A stretch of DNA of 64,000 nucleotides from Granulicella paludicola (GTDB lineage: Bacteria; Acidobacteriota; Terriglobia; Terriglobales; Acidobacteriaceae): positions 186,001 through 250,000 of the forward strand of contig NZ_JAGSYC010000024.1 of assembly GCF_025685545.1 (NCBI RefSeq). The letters run 5' to 3'. The translations under genes were made by a program, and so were the position numbers. Shown here one piece after another: positions 16,787 to 25,015 of the stretch (within the stretch, counting starts at the first letter, position 1; each line of letters opens with the position of its first letter). The notes below the pieces were generated by a model. The model ran no database searches. It saw only the letters and a program-made list of their open reading frames with translations, and was not told where the DNA came from.

Positions 16787-18041
16787 TCTCGCCACGTCCC
16801 TCAGCAGTTGTCATCCTGAGCGCAGCGAAGGACCTGCTTCTGAAACTACCCCGCATTTGTCCTCTCGACCGAACCCCGAGCAAGCGAAGCGCCACGAAGC
16901 GGCAGGGGAGAGACCCCTGTCTTCGCCTGCTCGTACTCTGAACGAAGCTTCCTTCACGCCCAACCCTGAGCGCAGCCGACGCGAACTGGAACGCGCTGCG
17001 CTCTGGCTTTTCGCCGCAGCCACTCTCCTCGTCCTGACTGCGACCATCGCCACAGCTCAGTCCGTCAAGCTCACCGAAGACAAATCTCACCGCCGCGTCG
17101 ACATCACCGTCGATGGCAAACCTTTCACCAGCTACCTCTGGCCCGATCTCTCCGATCCCAAGGCGCTGAAGAAGCCCGTTCTCTACCCGCTTATCGACTC
17201 CGACGGCGTCACCGTCACCCGCGGCTATCCGCTGCAGCCGCGGCCCAACGAGCGCGTCGATCATCCTCACCACGCTGGCCTCTGGTTCAACTACGGCAAC
17301 GCCAACGGCTTCGACTTCTGGAATAACTCCGACGCCATCCCCGCCGCCAACGTAGAGAAGATGGGCACCGTCATCCCTGACGAGATCGTCTCGGCCAAAT
17401 CCGGCAAGAAGGGCGACCTTATCGCCACCTCGCACTGGACGACCGGCAAGGGCACCCGCATCCTCGACGAAACAGCGCACTACGTCTTCTCGGCAAATAA
17501 GGGTGTCCGTACTATCGACCTTCTCATCACGCTGAAGGCGCTTGAAGATGTCACCTTCAACGACGACAAGGAAGGCCTGCTCGGCATGCGCGTCGCTAGC
17601 TGGCTCGAGTCGCCGGAAGAAAAGTCCGGCACCTTCATGGACGCCAACGGCGTTCCCACCAACACCAAGGCCGCCAGCCCCGACGCCACCGGCGTCTACC
17701 TCACCAGCGAAGGCATCGAAGGGCCCAAGGTCTGGGCTACCCGAGGCCGTTGGTGCATCCTCTCCGGCCACAATCCCGCGAACCACACCGACACCATCGC
17801 CGTCATCGACAACCCAAAGAATCCCGGCTACCCCACCTATTGGCACGCCCGTGGCTACGGCCTCTTTGCAGCCAATCCGCTGGGCCGCAGCATCTTCGAC
17901 CCCAAGCAGCAGCCCTTCAAACTCTCGATCGCGAAAGGGAACTCCATCACCTTCCGCTACCGCATTGAGATCTTCGACCACACCGTAGACGCCGCCACCA
18001 TGAACCATGAAGCCGACGCCTTCGCCGCCGAATACAAGTAG
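16779..18041 (+). CDS. PmoA/DUF6807 family exported protein
   Basis: From about residue 97 the protein matches the PmoA-like DUF6807 family: DITVDGKPFTSYLWPD, RPNERVDHPHHAGLWFNYG and DHTVDAATMNHEA. Members occur next to Gfo/Idh/MocA oxidoreductases in sugar-degrading gene sets; their reaction is not known and the methane-oxygenase name is misleading. The only ATG near the upstream gene is at 16779, inside its last codons. The first 80 residues then translate two dispersed repeats (for example SCHPERSEGPAS), and the hydrophobic signal-like ALWLFAAATLLVLTATIATA falls at residues 74-93. The real start may be an unusual codon just before that segment; I could not find a good one. Confidence 0.75.
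   Translation: MPDLATSLSSCHPERSEGPASETTPHLSSRPNPEQAKRHEAAGERPLSSPARTLNEASFTPNPERSRRELERAALWLFAAATLLVLTATIATAQSVKLTEDKSHRRVDITVDGKPFTSYLWPDLSDPKALKKPVLYPLIDSDGVTVTRGYPLQPRPNERVDHPHHAGLWFNYGNANGFDFWNNSDAIPAANVEKMGTVIPDEIVSAKSGKKGDLIATSHWTTGKGTRILDETAHYVFSANKGVRTIDLLITLKALEDVTFNDDKEGLLGMRVASWLESPEEKSGTFMDANGVPTNTKAASPDATGVYLTSEGIEGPKVWATRGRWCILSGHNPANHTDTIAVIDNPKNPGYPTYWHARGYGLFAANPLGRSIFDPKQQPFKLSIAKGNSITFRYRIEIFDHTVDAATMNHEADAFAAEYK
16809..16924 (+). repeat. Dispersed repeats inside the 5' end of the PmoA-like gene
   Basis: TGTCATCCTGAGCGCAGCGA...CCTGC at 16809-16837 is a member of the TCATCCTGAGCG family (others at 19142 and, inverted, 57692). A second element with TGTCCTCTCGACCGAA...GGGGAGAGACCCCTGTC follows to about 16920. 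Both are read in frame if translation starts at 16779. Confidence 0.75.
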
Positions 18042-18230
18042 CGAAATCTTTCCGCTGTGTGCCCCATCTTCGCCGACAGTTTTATCGTCGGTTAAGGTGG
18101 GTATCACGCGTTAAGACGCGCGACCGTTTCAGCCTCTCCGCACCTTTCGGTGGAAATATCTCCTCAATCCCCGCCTCGCTCTGCTACACTCACCATCTTC
18201 CCGGGCCCCTGATCACAGTGCGAGGCCCCT

Positions 18231-19106
18231 ATGTCCATCCCCTACACCCCCACCCGCATCGACCTCATCTATCCCTGCCAGCGCGGCAACTTTTTCCCCC
18301 TCGGCTACCCCGCGACCGAAGCCGCTCTCTGCGCCGAGATGACCCGCCTCGCCTACTGCCACACCCCGCCCGACTACGCCCTGCCGCAAGCCAGCATCAC
18401 TCAGATTCTCACCCGCATCGGCTTCTCTCACGTCAGCTTCTTCGAAACCCAGGGGCTGCCCAACAATCGCGGAACCCACTGCTTCCTCGCCATCAAGGAC
18501 GACCACAGCCTCGCCATCCTGTCCTTCCGTGGCACCGACGCCCTCGACCCCTCCGACATCCTCACCGACATCAAATTCCACCTCACCCCCTGGCCTCGCG
18601 GCGGTCACGTCCACAGCGGCTTTTCAGAGGCCCTCGCCAACGTGCGCCCCGCGATTGACGCAGCCCTCGCCAGCGTCAACTGCCGACTCCTCCTCACCGG
18701 CCACAGCCTCGGAGCAGGCCTCGCCACCCTGCTCGCCAGCGACCTAGCTGTCACCCGCCCCAACACCGAGCTGTACACCTTCGGCTCGCCCCGCTGCGGA
18801 GACGCCGCCTTCGCCGCCACCATCCCCATCGCCCTCAGCCATCGCTATGTCGACTGCTGCGACGTGATCACCCGCATCCCCCTCGGGCTCATGGACTACC
18901 AGCACATCGGCGACCCGCTCTACATCGACCGCCACGGAAGCATCGCACCCAACCCCTCAGCCACCGTCATCGAAGCGGACCGCCTCGCCGCCGTAGCCGA
19001 CTACCTCAAGCGCTACTTTGGCCATCCCGGCACCGTCCCCACCCGCGATCTCGCCGATCACACCTGCCTCAACTACGTCTCCGCCGTCTCCGGTCTCCGC
19101 ACCTGA
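18231..19106 (+). CDS. Class 3 lipase family protein
   Basis: The 291-residue protein is an alpha/beta hydrolase of the lipase_3 type. The nucleophile elbow is TGHSLGAGLA with S159; FRGTDALDPSD before it holds the oxyanion-region FRGT motif, D211 in YVDCCDVITRIP and H277 in LADHTCLNYV complete a plausible triad. FGSPRCGD is another family motif. No signal peptide is visible, so the enzyme is probably cytoplasmic or exported another way. The substrate, an ester lipid, is inferred from family only. It stands alone, with repeat DNA on its downstream side. Confidence 0.85.
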   Translation: MSIPYTPTRIDLIYPCQRGNFFPLGYPATEAALCAEMTRLAYCHTPPDYALPQASITQILTRIGFSHVSFFETQGLPNNRGTHCFLAIKDDHSLAILSFRGTDALDPSDILTDIKFHLTPWPRGGHVHSGFSEALANVRPAIDAALASVNCRLLLTGHSLGAGLATLLASDLAVTRPNTELYTFGSPRCGDAAFAATIPIALSHRYVDCCDVITRIPLGLMDYQHIGDPLYIDRHGSIAPNPSATVIEADRLAAVADYLKRYFGHPGTVPTRDLADHTCLNYVSAVSGLRT

Positions 19107-19141
19107 TATCCAATCTTTGTCTTGTCCTCCTGACTTTGCCT

Positions 19142-19172
19142 TGTCCTCCTGAGCGCAGCGAAGGATCTGCAT
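19142..19172 (+). repeat. Dispersed repeat copy
   Basis: TGTCCTCCTGAGCGCAGCGA...GGATCTGC belongs to the same family as 16809-16837. A truncated second start (TTGTCCTCCTGA) lies 20 bases before it. Confidence 0.7.
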
Positions 19173-19242
19173 CTCGGGGTCAGCACAGTTTCATCCACGG
19201 TCCGCTTCCCATTCTCGCTTCGGCACACTAGGCTGGATCGAC

Positions 19243-19695
19243 ATGAAAAATCTCTTCGACTTAACCCACGTAGAAGAGCTTAAGCCGCGCCTCGACCATC
19301 TGCAGCCCGACATGCCGCGTCTCTGGGGAAAGATGAACGCGGCACAGATGCTCGCCCACTGCGCCGCCAGCATGGAACTCGCGCTCGGCGACCGCAAGCC
19401 GAAGCGTATGGCCATCGGTCGACTCCTCGGCCGGTTCATTAAGTCCAAAGCCTTCTTCGACGAAGTCCCGATGCGCCGCAATTCACCGACGATCCCCGGC
19501 CTCGCCATCGAGGACCCTCGCGACTTCAACGCCGAGCGCGCGCAGCTCCTCCAGCTTATTGACCGCTTCGCCGCAGCCGGCCCTGCTGGCTGCACCGACC
19601 ATCCTCATGCCTTCTTCGGTGCGCTCACCCCCGAAGAGTGGTCAGCATGGATGTACAAACACCTTGACCACCACCTCCGCCAGTTTGGCGTCTAA
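19243..19695 (+). CDS. DUF1569 (DinB-like) protein
   Basis: The 150-residue protein shows the DUF1569 pattern: WGKMNAAQMLAHCAASMELA near residue 30-50 and LTPEEWSAWMYKHLDHHLRQ at the end. These belong to the DinB/YfiT four-helix superfamily, where three histidines bind a metal; H40, H137 and H141 are candidates. Function of the family is unknown, with thiol-dependent detoxification enzymes as distant relatives. The CAP-domain gene starts eight bases after the stop, so they likely share a transcript. Confidence 0.8.
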   Translation: MKNLFDLTHVEELKPRLDHLQPDMPRLWGKMNAAQMLAHCAASMELALGDRKPKRMAIGRLLGRFIKSKAFFDEVPMRRNSPTIPGLAIEDPRDFNAERAQLLQLIDRFAAAGPAGCTDHPHAFFGALTPEEWSAWMYKHLDHHLRQFGV

Positions 19696-19703
19696 TCGAA
19701 GTC

Positions 19704-20222
19704 ATGGGTCCACGTACGTTCTTTGCTCTCGCTATTCTCGCTCTGCCACTCTCCGCGCAGCAGCCCACAATCCCCGCGACCGGTTCGCACGTCAACATCC
19801 AGGACGCGCAACAAGCTCTCGCCTTCCACAACGCCAAGCGCCAAGACGTTGGCGCGCCACCGCTCACCTGGTCCACCGATCTCGCCGCAGTGGCCCAGCG
19901 CTGGGCCGACCACCTCGCCGCTGATCAGGATTGCGACCTCGTCCACACCGTCGGTGGCCACTACGGCGAAAACCTCTTCGGCGGCTCCGGTCGCGCCTTC
20001 ACCGCTGTCGACGCCTCGCAGGACTGGTACAGCGAAATCTCCAAGTTCCACTACGGTCCGCTCGCCGAAAACTCTTGGTACGACGCAGGTCACTACACCC
20101 AGATGGTCTGGCGTAACACCACAAAGATCGGCATGGGCCGAGCCACCTGCCCCAGCGGCCGCGTCGTCATCGTTGCCGAGTACGACCCACCCGGCAACTA
20201 CATGGGCCAGAAGCCCTATTAG
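19704..20222 (+). CDS. Secreted CAP-domain (SCP/PR-1-like) protein
   Basis: A signal peptide (MGPRTFFALAILALPLSAQ) is followed by a complete CAP domain. Hallmarks are ALAFHNAKRQDVGAPPLTW, HTVGGHYGENLFGG, HYTQMVWRNTTKIGMGRATC (the CAP1-type motif) and VVIVAEYDPPGNYMGQKPY (CAP2-type). Histidines and glutamates of the CAP cavity are present. At 172 residues it is a bare single domain. Bacterial members are extracellular and mostly of unknown role; some bind lipids or metals. It is probably co-transcribed with the DUF1569 gene. Confidence 0.88.
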   Translation: MGPRTFFALAILALPLSAQQPTIPATGSHVNIQDAQQALAFHNAKRQDVGAPPLTWSTDLAAVAQRWADHLAADQDCDLVHTVGGHYGENLFGGSGRAFTAVDASQDWYSEISKFHYGPLAENSWYDAGHYTQMVWRNTTKIGMGRATCPSGRVVIVAEYDPPGNYMGQKPY

Positions 20223-20299
20223 TCTCGCTCTACCCTGACCTCCTACCCGTCAAACCTTTTCTTCATCGCATCAATATTCGCGTGAGAAAATAATCTGTT

Positions 20300-22303
20300 A
20301 TGTCCTCCGGCCCTCTCTTCGGTGTGAGCGAAGCCACCCTCTCGCCCGAAAGCGAAGAGCAACGTCTCCGTGCGCTCCACGAATACCAAATCCTCGATAC
20401 GCTCCCTGAGCAGAACTACGACGACATCACTGAGCTTGCCTCGTTTATCTGTGGCACCCCCATGTCTCTCATCGCTCTTGTAGATCGCGATCGGCAGTGG
20501 TTCAAATCTGTACGCGGCCTCGGAGTCAGCGAAACCCCCATCTCGCAGAGCTTCTGCGCCAACACCTTGGTCACAGGGCAGACGCTCGTCGTCGAAGACG
20601 CTACCCAGGACGACCGCTTTCGCGATAATCCGCTCGTCCTCGGCGATCCCAACATCCGCTTCTACGCAGGCGCTCCGATCATCGAGCGGGATGGCCATGT
20701 CCTCGGCACCGTCTGCGTCATCGATACGGAGCCTCGTCATATTTCGGCAGCCCAGGTCTCCGCGCTCGAAGCCCTGGCCCGCCAGGTCCTCATTCTTCTC
20801 GACCAGCGCAAGACCATCTCCCGCCTCGAATCCTCCATCGCGCAGACAGAGACCGCCGATCGGTTGCGTCGCGAAGGCGAACACCTGCTCCAGAGCTTCG
20901 TCGACACGTTTCCAGCCCTTGCCTGGATCGCCAACGCCGACGGTTACATCACCTGGTATAACCGCCGCTGGTATGAGTACACCGGTACCACACACGAAGA
21001 CATGCAGGGCTGGGGCTGGCAGTCCGTCCACGACCCCGCCGTTCTTCCCACTGTCGTCGAGCGCTGGACCTACTCCATCAAGACACACATGCCCTTCGAA
21101 ATGGTCTTTCCTCTTCGCGGCGCGGACGGCATCTTTCGCTCCTTCATGACCCGTGTCGTCCCCATTCGCGACGAAGCTGGCACCGTTCTCCATTGGTCCG
21201 GCACCAACACCGAAATCGACGAACTCGAGCGCACCCGCATCTCCCTGCAGTCGAATGAGGCCATCCTCAATCGCGTACTCACCGCCACCAGCGATGCCGT
21301 CGTCAGCGTCAATCGCGACTGGGTCTTCAGCTATCTCAACCCCGTCGCCGAGCGCCTCTTCGGCTCCTCAAAGGATCTCCTCGGTCGCAATCTGTGGGAG
21401 GCCTTTCCCGATGCCGTCTACGAAGGCTCGCCCTTCGTCGAGTACTATAACCGCGCCATGTATGAAGGCATCTCCGGCGCCTTTGAGGCCGACTACCCGG
21501 ACCCGCTCAACTTCACCATCGGGATCGAGGTATACCCCAGCGCCGACGGCATCGTCACCTTCGCTCGTGATGTCACCAAGCTCAGACACGCCAAGGCTGC
21601 CGTCCTGCAGAATGAAAAGCTTGCCGCTGTCGGTCGCCTCGCCTCCTCCATCGCGCACGAGATAAACAACCCACTCGAAGCCGTCACGAATCTACTTTAC
21701 CTCGCGCGCCATACCTCAGAGCCCAGCTGTCTCGACAGCTATCTGCAGCAGGCCGAACGCGAACTTAGACGTGTCTCCGCCATCACGAATCAGACGCTCC
21801 GCTTCCATCGTCAGACCACGCGACCTTCGCTCGTCACCTGCACGGAGCTCTTCAGCGAAACCCTCATGCTCTATCAGGGCAAGCTCATCAACTCCAACAT
21901 CCAGGTCGAAAAGCGTAAACGTGCCGACCGCCCCACTATCTGTTTCGAAGGCGAAATCCGCCAGGTGCTCAGCAATCTCGTCGCCAATGCCATCGATGCC
22001 ATGCATCCCGACGGTGGTCGCCTCCTCCTGCGCAGCCGCGAGGCCACACGGTGGAAGACCGGCCAGCACGGCCTCCTCCTCACCGTCGCCGATACCGGCT
22101 CCGGCATTTCCCCCCAGGTCCTCAAGCGCCTCTTCGAAGCCTTTTTCAGCACCAAGGGTATCAACGGCACCGGCCTCGGTCTCTGGCTCAGCAAAGAAAT
22201 CATCGACCGCCACAACGGCACCATCCACGTTCGCAGCTCGCAGAACCCGACCGCTCACGGCACCGTCTTCACCCTCTTCCTCCCCTTCGACGCCGCCAGC
22301 TGA
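20300..22303 (+). CDS. Soluble sensor histidine kinase, GAF-PAS-PAS-HisKA-HATPase
   Basis: The 667-residue kinase has an N-terminal GAF domain (about 25-170), a PAS/PAC unit (about 198-305, with WYNRRWYEYTG), a second PAS (about 318-425), an H-box with H453 in SSIAHEINNPLEAV, and a HATPase_c domain with N-box VLSNLVANAIDAM, G1 VADTGSGISP and G2 GTGLGLWLSKEII. No membrane segment is seen, so it senses a cytoplasmic cue. No response regulator lies next to it, making it an orphan. The GAF segment with CGTPMSLIALVDRDRQWFK is of the kind often found in redox or light-responsive kinases, but ligand residues cannot be assigned. Confidence 0.9.
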   Translation: MSSGPLFGVSEATLSPESEEQRLRALHEYQILDTLPEQNYDDITELASFICGTPMSLIALVDRDRQWFKSVRGLGVSETPISQSFCANTLVTGQTLVVEDATQDDRFRDNPLVLGDPNIRFYAGAPIIERDGHVLGTVCVIDTEPRHISAAQVSALEALARQVLILLDQRKTISRLESSIAQTETADRLRREGEHLLQSFVDTFPALAWIANADGYITWYNRRWYEYTGTTHEDMQGWGWQSVHDPAVLPTVVERWTYSIKTHMPFEMVFPLRGADGIFRSFMTRVVPIRDEAGTVLHWSGTNTEIDELERTRISLQSNEAILNRVLTATSDAVVSVNRDWVFSYLNPVAERLFGSSKDLLGRNLWEAFPDAVYEGSPFVEYYNRAMYEGISGAFEADYPDPLNFTIGIEVYPSADGIVTFARDVTKLRHAKAAVLQNEKLAAVGRLASSIAHEINNPLEAVTNLLYLARHTSEPSCLDSYLQQAERELRRVSAITNQTLRFHRQTTRPSLVTCTELFSETLMLYQGKLINSNIQVEKRKRADRPTICFEGEIRQVLSNLVANAIDAMHPDGGRLLLRSREATRWKTGQHGLLLTVADTGSGISPQVLKRLFEAFFSTKGINGTGLGLWLSKEIIDRHNGTIHVRSSQNPTAHGTVFTLFLPFDAAS

Positions 22304-22341
22304 TACGCCGCGATGCGACAATGCTTGCGGAGAAATCTCGC

Positions 22342-23190
22342 ATGAATCGCCGCACCTTCGCGCAGCTCCTCACCGCCGCCGCGCTCGCCCCCACAACCTT
22401 CGCGCAATCACCAAAGCCGCGCTTCTCTGTCATGCTTTGGGCCTTGGCCCGCCAGCTGCCCTTCGATCGCTGCCTTGAGATCGTCTCCCAGGCTGGCTAT
22501 CAGAGCGTCGAACTAGTCGGCGAGTTCCACAAGTGGTCACCCACCGATACGCAACGCTTCAACGCCCGCCTCCAGGAACTCCACCTCACCGTCGACTCCA
22601 TGAGCGGCGTCGACACCGGCTTCGCTCTCCCCGACCAGTCCACTCTCTTTCTGCAGCAGTTCACCGAGCAGCTGCGCTGGGCGCGCGCACTCAATTGCCC
22701 GCAGATCATCCTGCTCTCCGGCAAACTCCTCGATTCGGTATCGCCAGCCGCGCAACGCCAGGCCTCGATCGATAATCTCAAACGAGCCTCCGAGCTCGCC
22801 GCCGAACACAACATCGAGATCGTCATCGAACCCATCGACCGGCTCGAAAACCCCACCATCTACCTCAGCACCGTCGCCGACGCCTTCGATATCGTCCGCT
22901 CTGCCGCCCGCCCCAATCTCAAGGTCCTCTACGACCTATTTCACGAGCAGCGCGATCACGGTAACCTCCTCGAAAAGCTTACGAAGAACATCGACCTCAT
23001 CGGCCTCATCCACATCGCCGACGTCCCCGGCCGCAACGAACCCGGCACCGGCGAGATCAACTTCGCCAACATCTATCGTGAACTCGCCCGCCTCCACTAC
23101 AGCCGCTATCTAGCGATGGAGTTCTACCCCACGCACGATCCCGTCGCCACACTCCGCAATGCTCGCGAAGAGGCTCAGCGCTACCTCTGA
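22342..23190 (+). CDS. Exported TIM-barrel sugar isomerase (hydroxypyruvate isomerase-like)
   Basis: The 282-residue protein starts MNRRTFAQLLTAAALAPTTF, a twin-arginine-like export signal, then an AP-endonuclease family 2 TIM barrel. Metal-site residues are suggested by EIVIEPIDR, LYDLFHEQRDHG, IHIADVPGRNEPGTGEINF and MEFYPTHDP, which follow the hydroxypyruvate isomerase pattern (E, D-H, H, E). The ATG at 22342 has GGAG nine bases upstream; another ATG at 22321 is less well placed. Its stated reaction would be hydroxypyruvate to tartronate semialdehyde, but exported relatives more likely act on sugars. It follows the kinase gene by 38 bases and ends at a strong terminator. Confidence 0.8.
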   Translation: MNRRTFAQLLTAAALAPTTFAQSPKPRFSVMLWALARQLPFDRCLEIVSQAGYQSVELVGEFHKWSPTDTQRFNARLQELHLTVDSMSGVDTGFALPDQSTLFLQQFTEQLRWARALNCPQIILLSGKLLDSVSPAAQRQASIDNLKRASELAAEHNIEIVIEPIDRLENPTIYLSTVADAFDIVRSAARPNLKVLYDLFHEQRDHGNLLEKLTKNIDLIGLIHIADVPGRNEPGTGEINFANIYRELARLHYSRYLAMEFYPTHDPVATLRNAREEAQRYL

Positions 23191-23193
23191 AAC

Positions 23194-23225
23194 AGAAAGC
23201 CCCTCGCGTCCACGAGGGGCTTTCT
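23194..23225. terminator. Bidirectional terminator
   Basis: A perfect 13-base stem AGAAAGCCCCTCG/CGAGGGGCTTTCT with a six-base loop is followed by ATTTTG. It separates the convergent isomerase and radical-SAM genes. Confidence 0.85.
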
Positions 23226-23243
23226 ATTTTGAATGATACGAAC

Positions 23244-24809
23244 TTACCCCGCAGGATTCAGCTGCACCAACACCGGCTGAGCCTTCGCTCGCGGTGTCCA
23301 CTCCGGATACATCAACTCGGGCATCGGCTTTGCCTGGAAGATCCTCCGCGTCTGCTTCGCCAGCCAGCGTGCCGAAACCTTCGCCTTCTTGCGGCGTGCG
23401 CTATCCGTCGAAATGCCTGTGCCTGCATACATCTGCCGGTACAGCTTCGACAGCAGCACAAATGCCAATCGTGCCTTCAACGTCGGCGTACAGGCTGACC
23501 GCTTCCAGATCGCTCCAAACTCATAGAAGCGGTCCCACACAGCCTGCGTGCGACGGCTGATGTCCGCCGCCTCCATCGTCGGGTGCGGCGTAAACATCTT
23601 CGGTCGCACCGCTGTCGGAATGAGCCAGTAGCGCGTCAGTGGCACACCGCCGACACCCTCGATGACTTCCTTCTCTTCCTGCGCCTTCTCCCATCGGCCG
23701 AAGTCCACAGTGCCTGGGAAAGGCGTCATCATCACAAACTGCGCGAACGTGACATCCGCCTTCATCGCCAGCTCCACCGTGGCATCGAAGGTGCTCGGCT
23801 TGTCTGTCGGCAGTCCAAAGATGAATGATCCAAGCACATGCAGCCCGTGTTTGCGGAACATCTGCAACTGCTCGATCAGGCGGTCGCCGGAATAATTGAA
23901 GTCCTTATAAACAGCCTTCAATCCCTCTGGCGTCACGGCCTCCACACCCACCAACGCACCCTTGATGTTAGCGCGGCGCATCGCATCCAGGTACTCGCCA
24001 TCCTCGGCCGACTCCATCGTGATCTGCGTAAAGAACACCATGTCCTTCGGTAGTTTTGCCAGCTCCGCCATCAGGAGAAAGCGCTCGTTGCGCGTAGCCA
24101 TCAGGCTTTCGAGCTTCTCTGCATTGCCTTGCTCCCGCGCCAGCCGCAGGTCCGTCAGCGTCACCGGATAGAAGTTGTCATCCGCCAGTGCGATAAACCG
24201 AAACCCCTTGCGCCGCAGGTCGATGATCTCGTCGATCACCCGCTCAAACGAACGCTGCCTCGGCTTCTGCCCATCCGTTCGCCACACCGAGCAGAACGAA
24301 CAGTGCTTCGGACATCCGCGAATCGTCTGCACGGAAGCCCACATGTACTTGTCCGACTGCATCAGGTCCCAGCGCGCAGAAAGAAACTCATCGCCCTCGA
24401 TCTTGCCGCCCTCATAGATCCGTTCCGCCATGCCGCCCTGCAAGTCGACCAGCAGCCGGCCCCACGCGATATCGCCATCGCCCTTCACCACATGGTCCGC
24501 AAAGCCACGATCGAACGGCTCCTCTGGAAACAACGTCGCATGGATGCCGCCATACGCAACGGTAGCTCCACGTTCATGCGCCAGCCGTCCGACCTCGTAC
24601 CCTCGAAGGGCATTGCCTGTGTGGACACTGATGCCCACCACATCGCCCGGAGCGATCGTCGCAGGATCGAGCGCCTCGATCGATTCATCCACCAGGATCG
24701 GATCGCCAAAGGACGCAGGCGTAGCCGCCGCCAGCACGAAAAGCCACCGCGGCGTAATCACCGCTGTTCCAAAAGAATTATCGCTAGGATTAATGAGATG
24801 TACAGCCAT
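23244..24809 (-). CDS. B12-binding-domain radical SAM protein
   Basis: The N-terminal half is a cobalamin-binding Rossmann-like domain (GDVVGISVHTGNALRGYEVG, VAYGGIHATLFPEEPF), without the classical DxHxxG histidine loop. The radical SAM core carries CPKHCSFCSVW, where the three cysteines bind the 4Fe-4S cluster. The C-terminal third (YRQMYAGTGISTDSARRKKA) is characteristic of a subgroup in acidobacteria. Candidate roles are methylation or carbon-carbon bond formation on lipids, including the membrane-spanning iso-diabolic acid lipids typical of acidobacteria; this is only inference. Start is the ATG at 24809 next to the conserved VHLINPSDNSFG; an ATG at 24848 is possible. Convergent with the isomerase gene. 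Confidence 0.85.
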   Translation of the reverse strand: MAVHLINPSDNSFGTAVITPRWLFVLAAATPASFGDPILVDESIEALDPATIAPGDVVGISVHTGNALRGYEVGRLAHERGATVAYGGIHATLFPEEPFDRGFADHVVKGDGDIAWGRLLVDLQGGMAERIYEGGKIEGDEFLSARWDLMQSDKYMWASVQTIRGCPKHCSFCSVWRTDGQKPRQRSFERVIDEIIDLRRKGFRFIALADDNFYPVTLTDLRLAREQGNAEKLESLMATRNERFLLMAELAKLPKDMVFFTQITMESAEDGEYLDAMRRANIKGALVGVEAVTPEGLKAVYKDFNYSGDRLIEQLQMFRKHGLHVLGSFIFGLPTDKPSTFDATVELAMKADVTFAQFVMMTPFPGTVDFGRWEKAQEEKEVIEGVGGVPLTRYWLIPTAVRPKMFTPHPTMEAADISRRTQAVWDRFYEFGAIWKRSACTPTLKARLAFVLLSKLYRQMYAGTGISTDSARRKKAKVSARWLAKQTRRIFQAKPMPELMYPEWTPRAKAQPVLVQLNPAG

Positions 24810-25015
24810 GGAATGCCCAGGCTCCTTATGCAGGATCACTGGGCCCATTGACGGGCGATCTCCCAGAGGGATGAAAGCTATGTCTGTGCGTATCAGATCT
24901 GAAAACCGCAGACAGCCTGATCATACGCTCGTCCGCTACCGGACAGAGTTACGGATCTCCCTCGTTTCAGCCCATCACCAACGTCGTCACCCGAGCCACT
25001 GCTGCTCGTTCCCGC

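Noticed and set aside
24849-25015. Possible folded leader with TGTCTG/CAGACA and CGTATCAG/CTGATCATACG pairings
   Set aside because: The pairings compete with each other, no known RNA class fits, and no promoter was seen; too weak to call.
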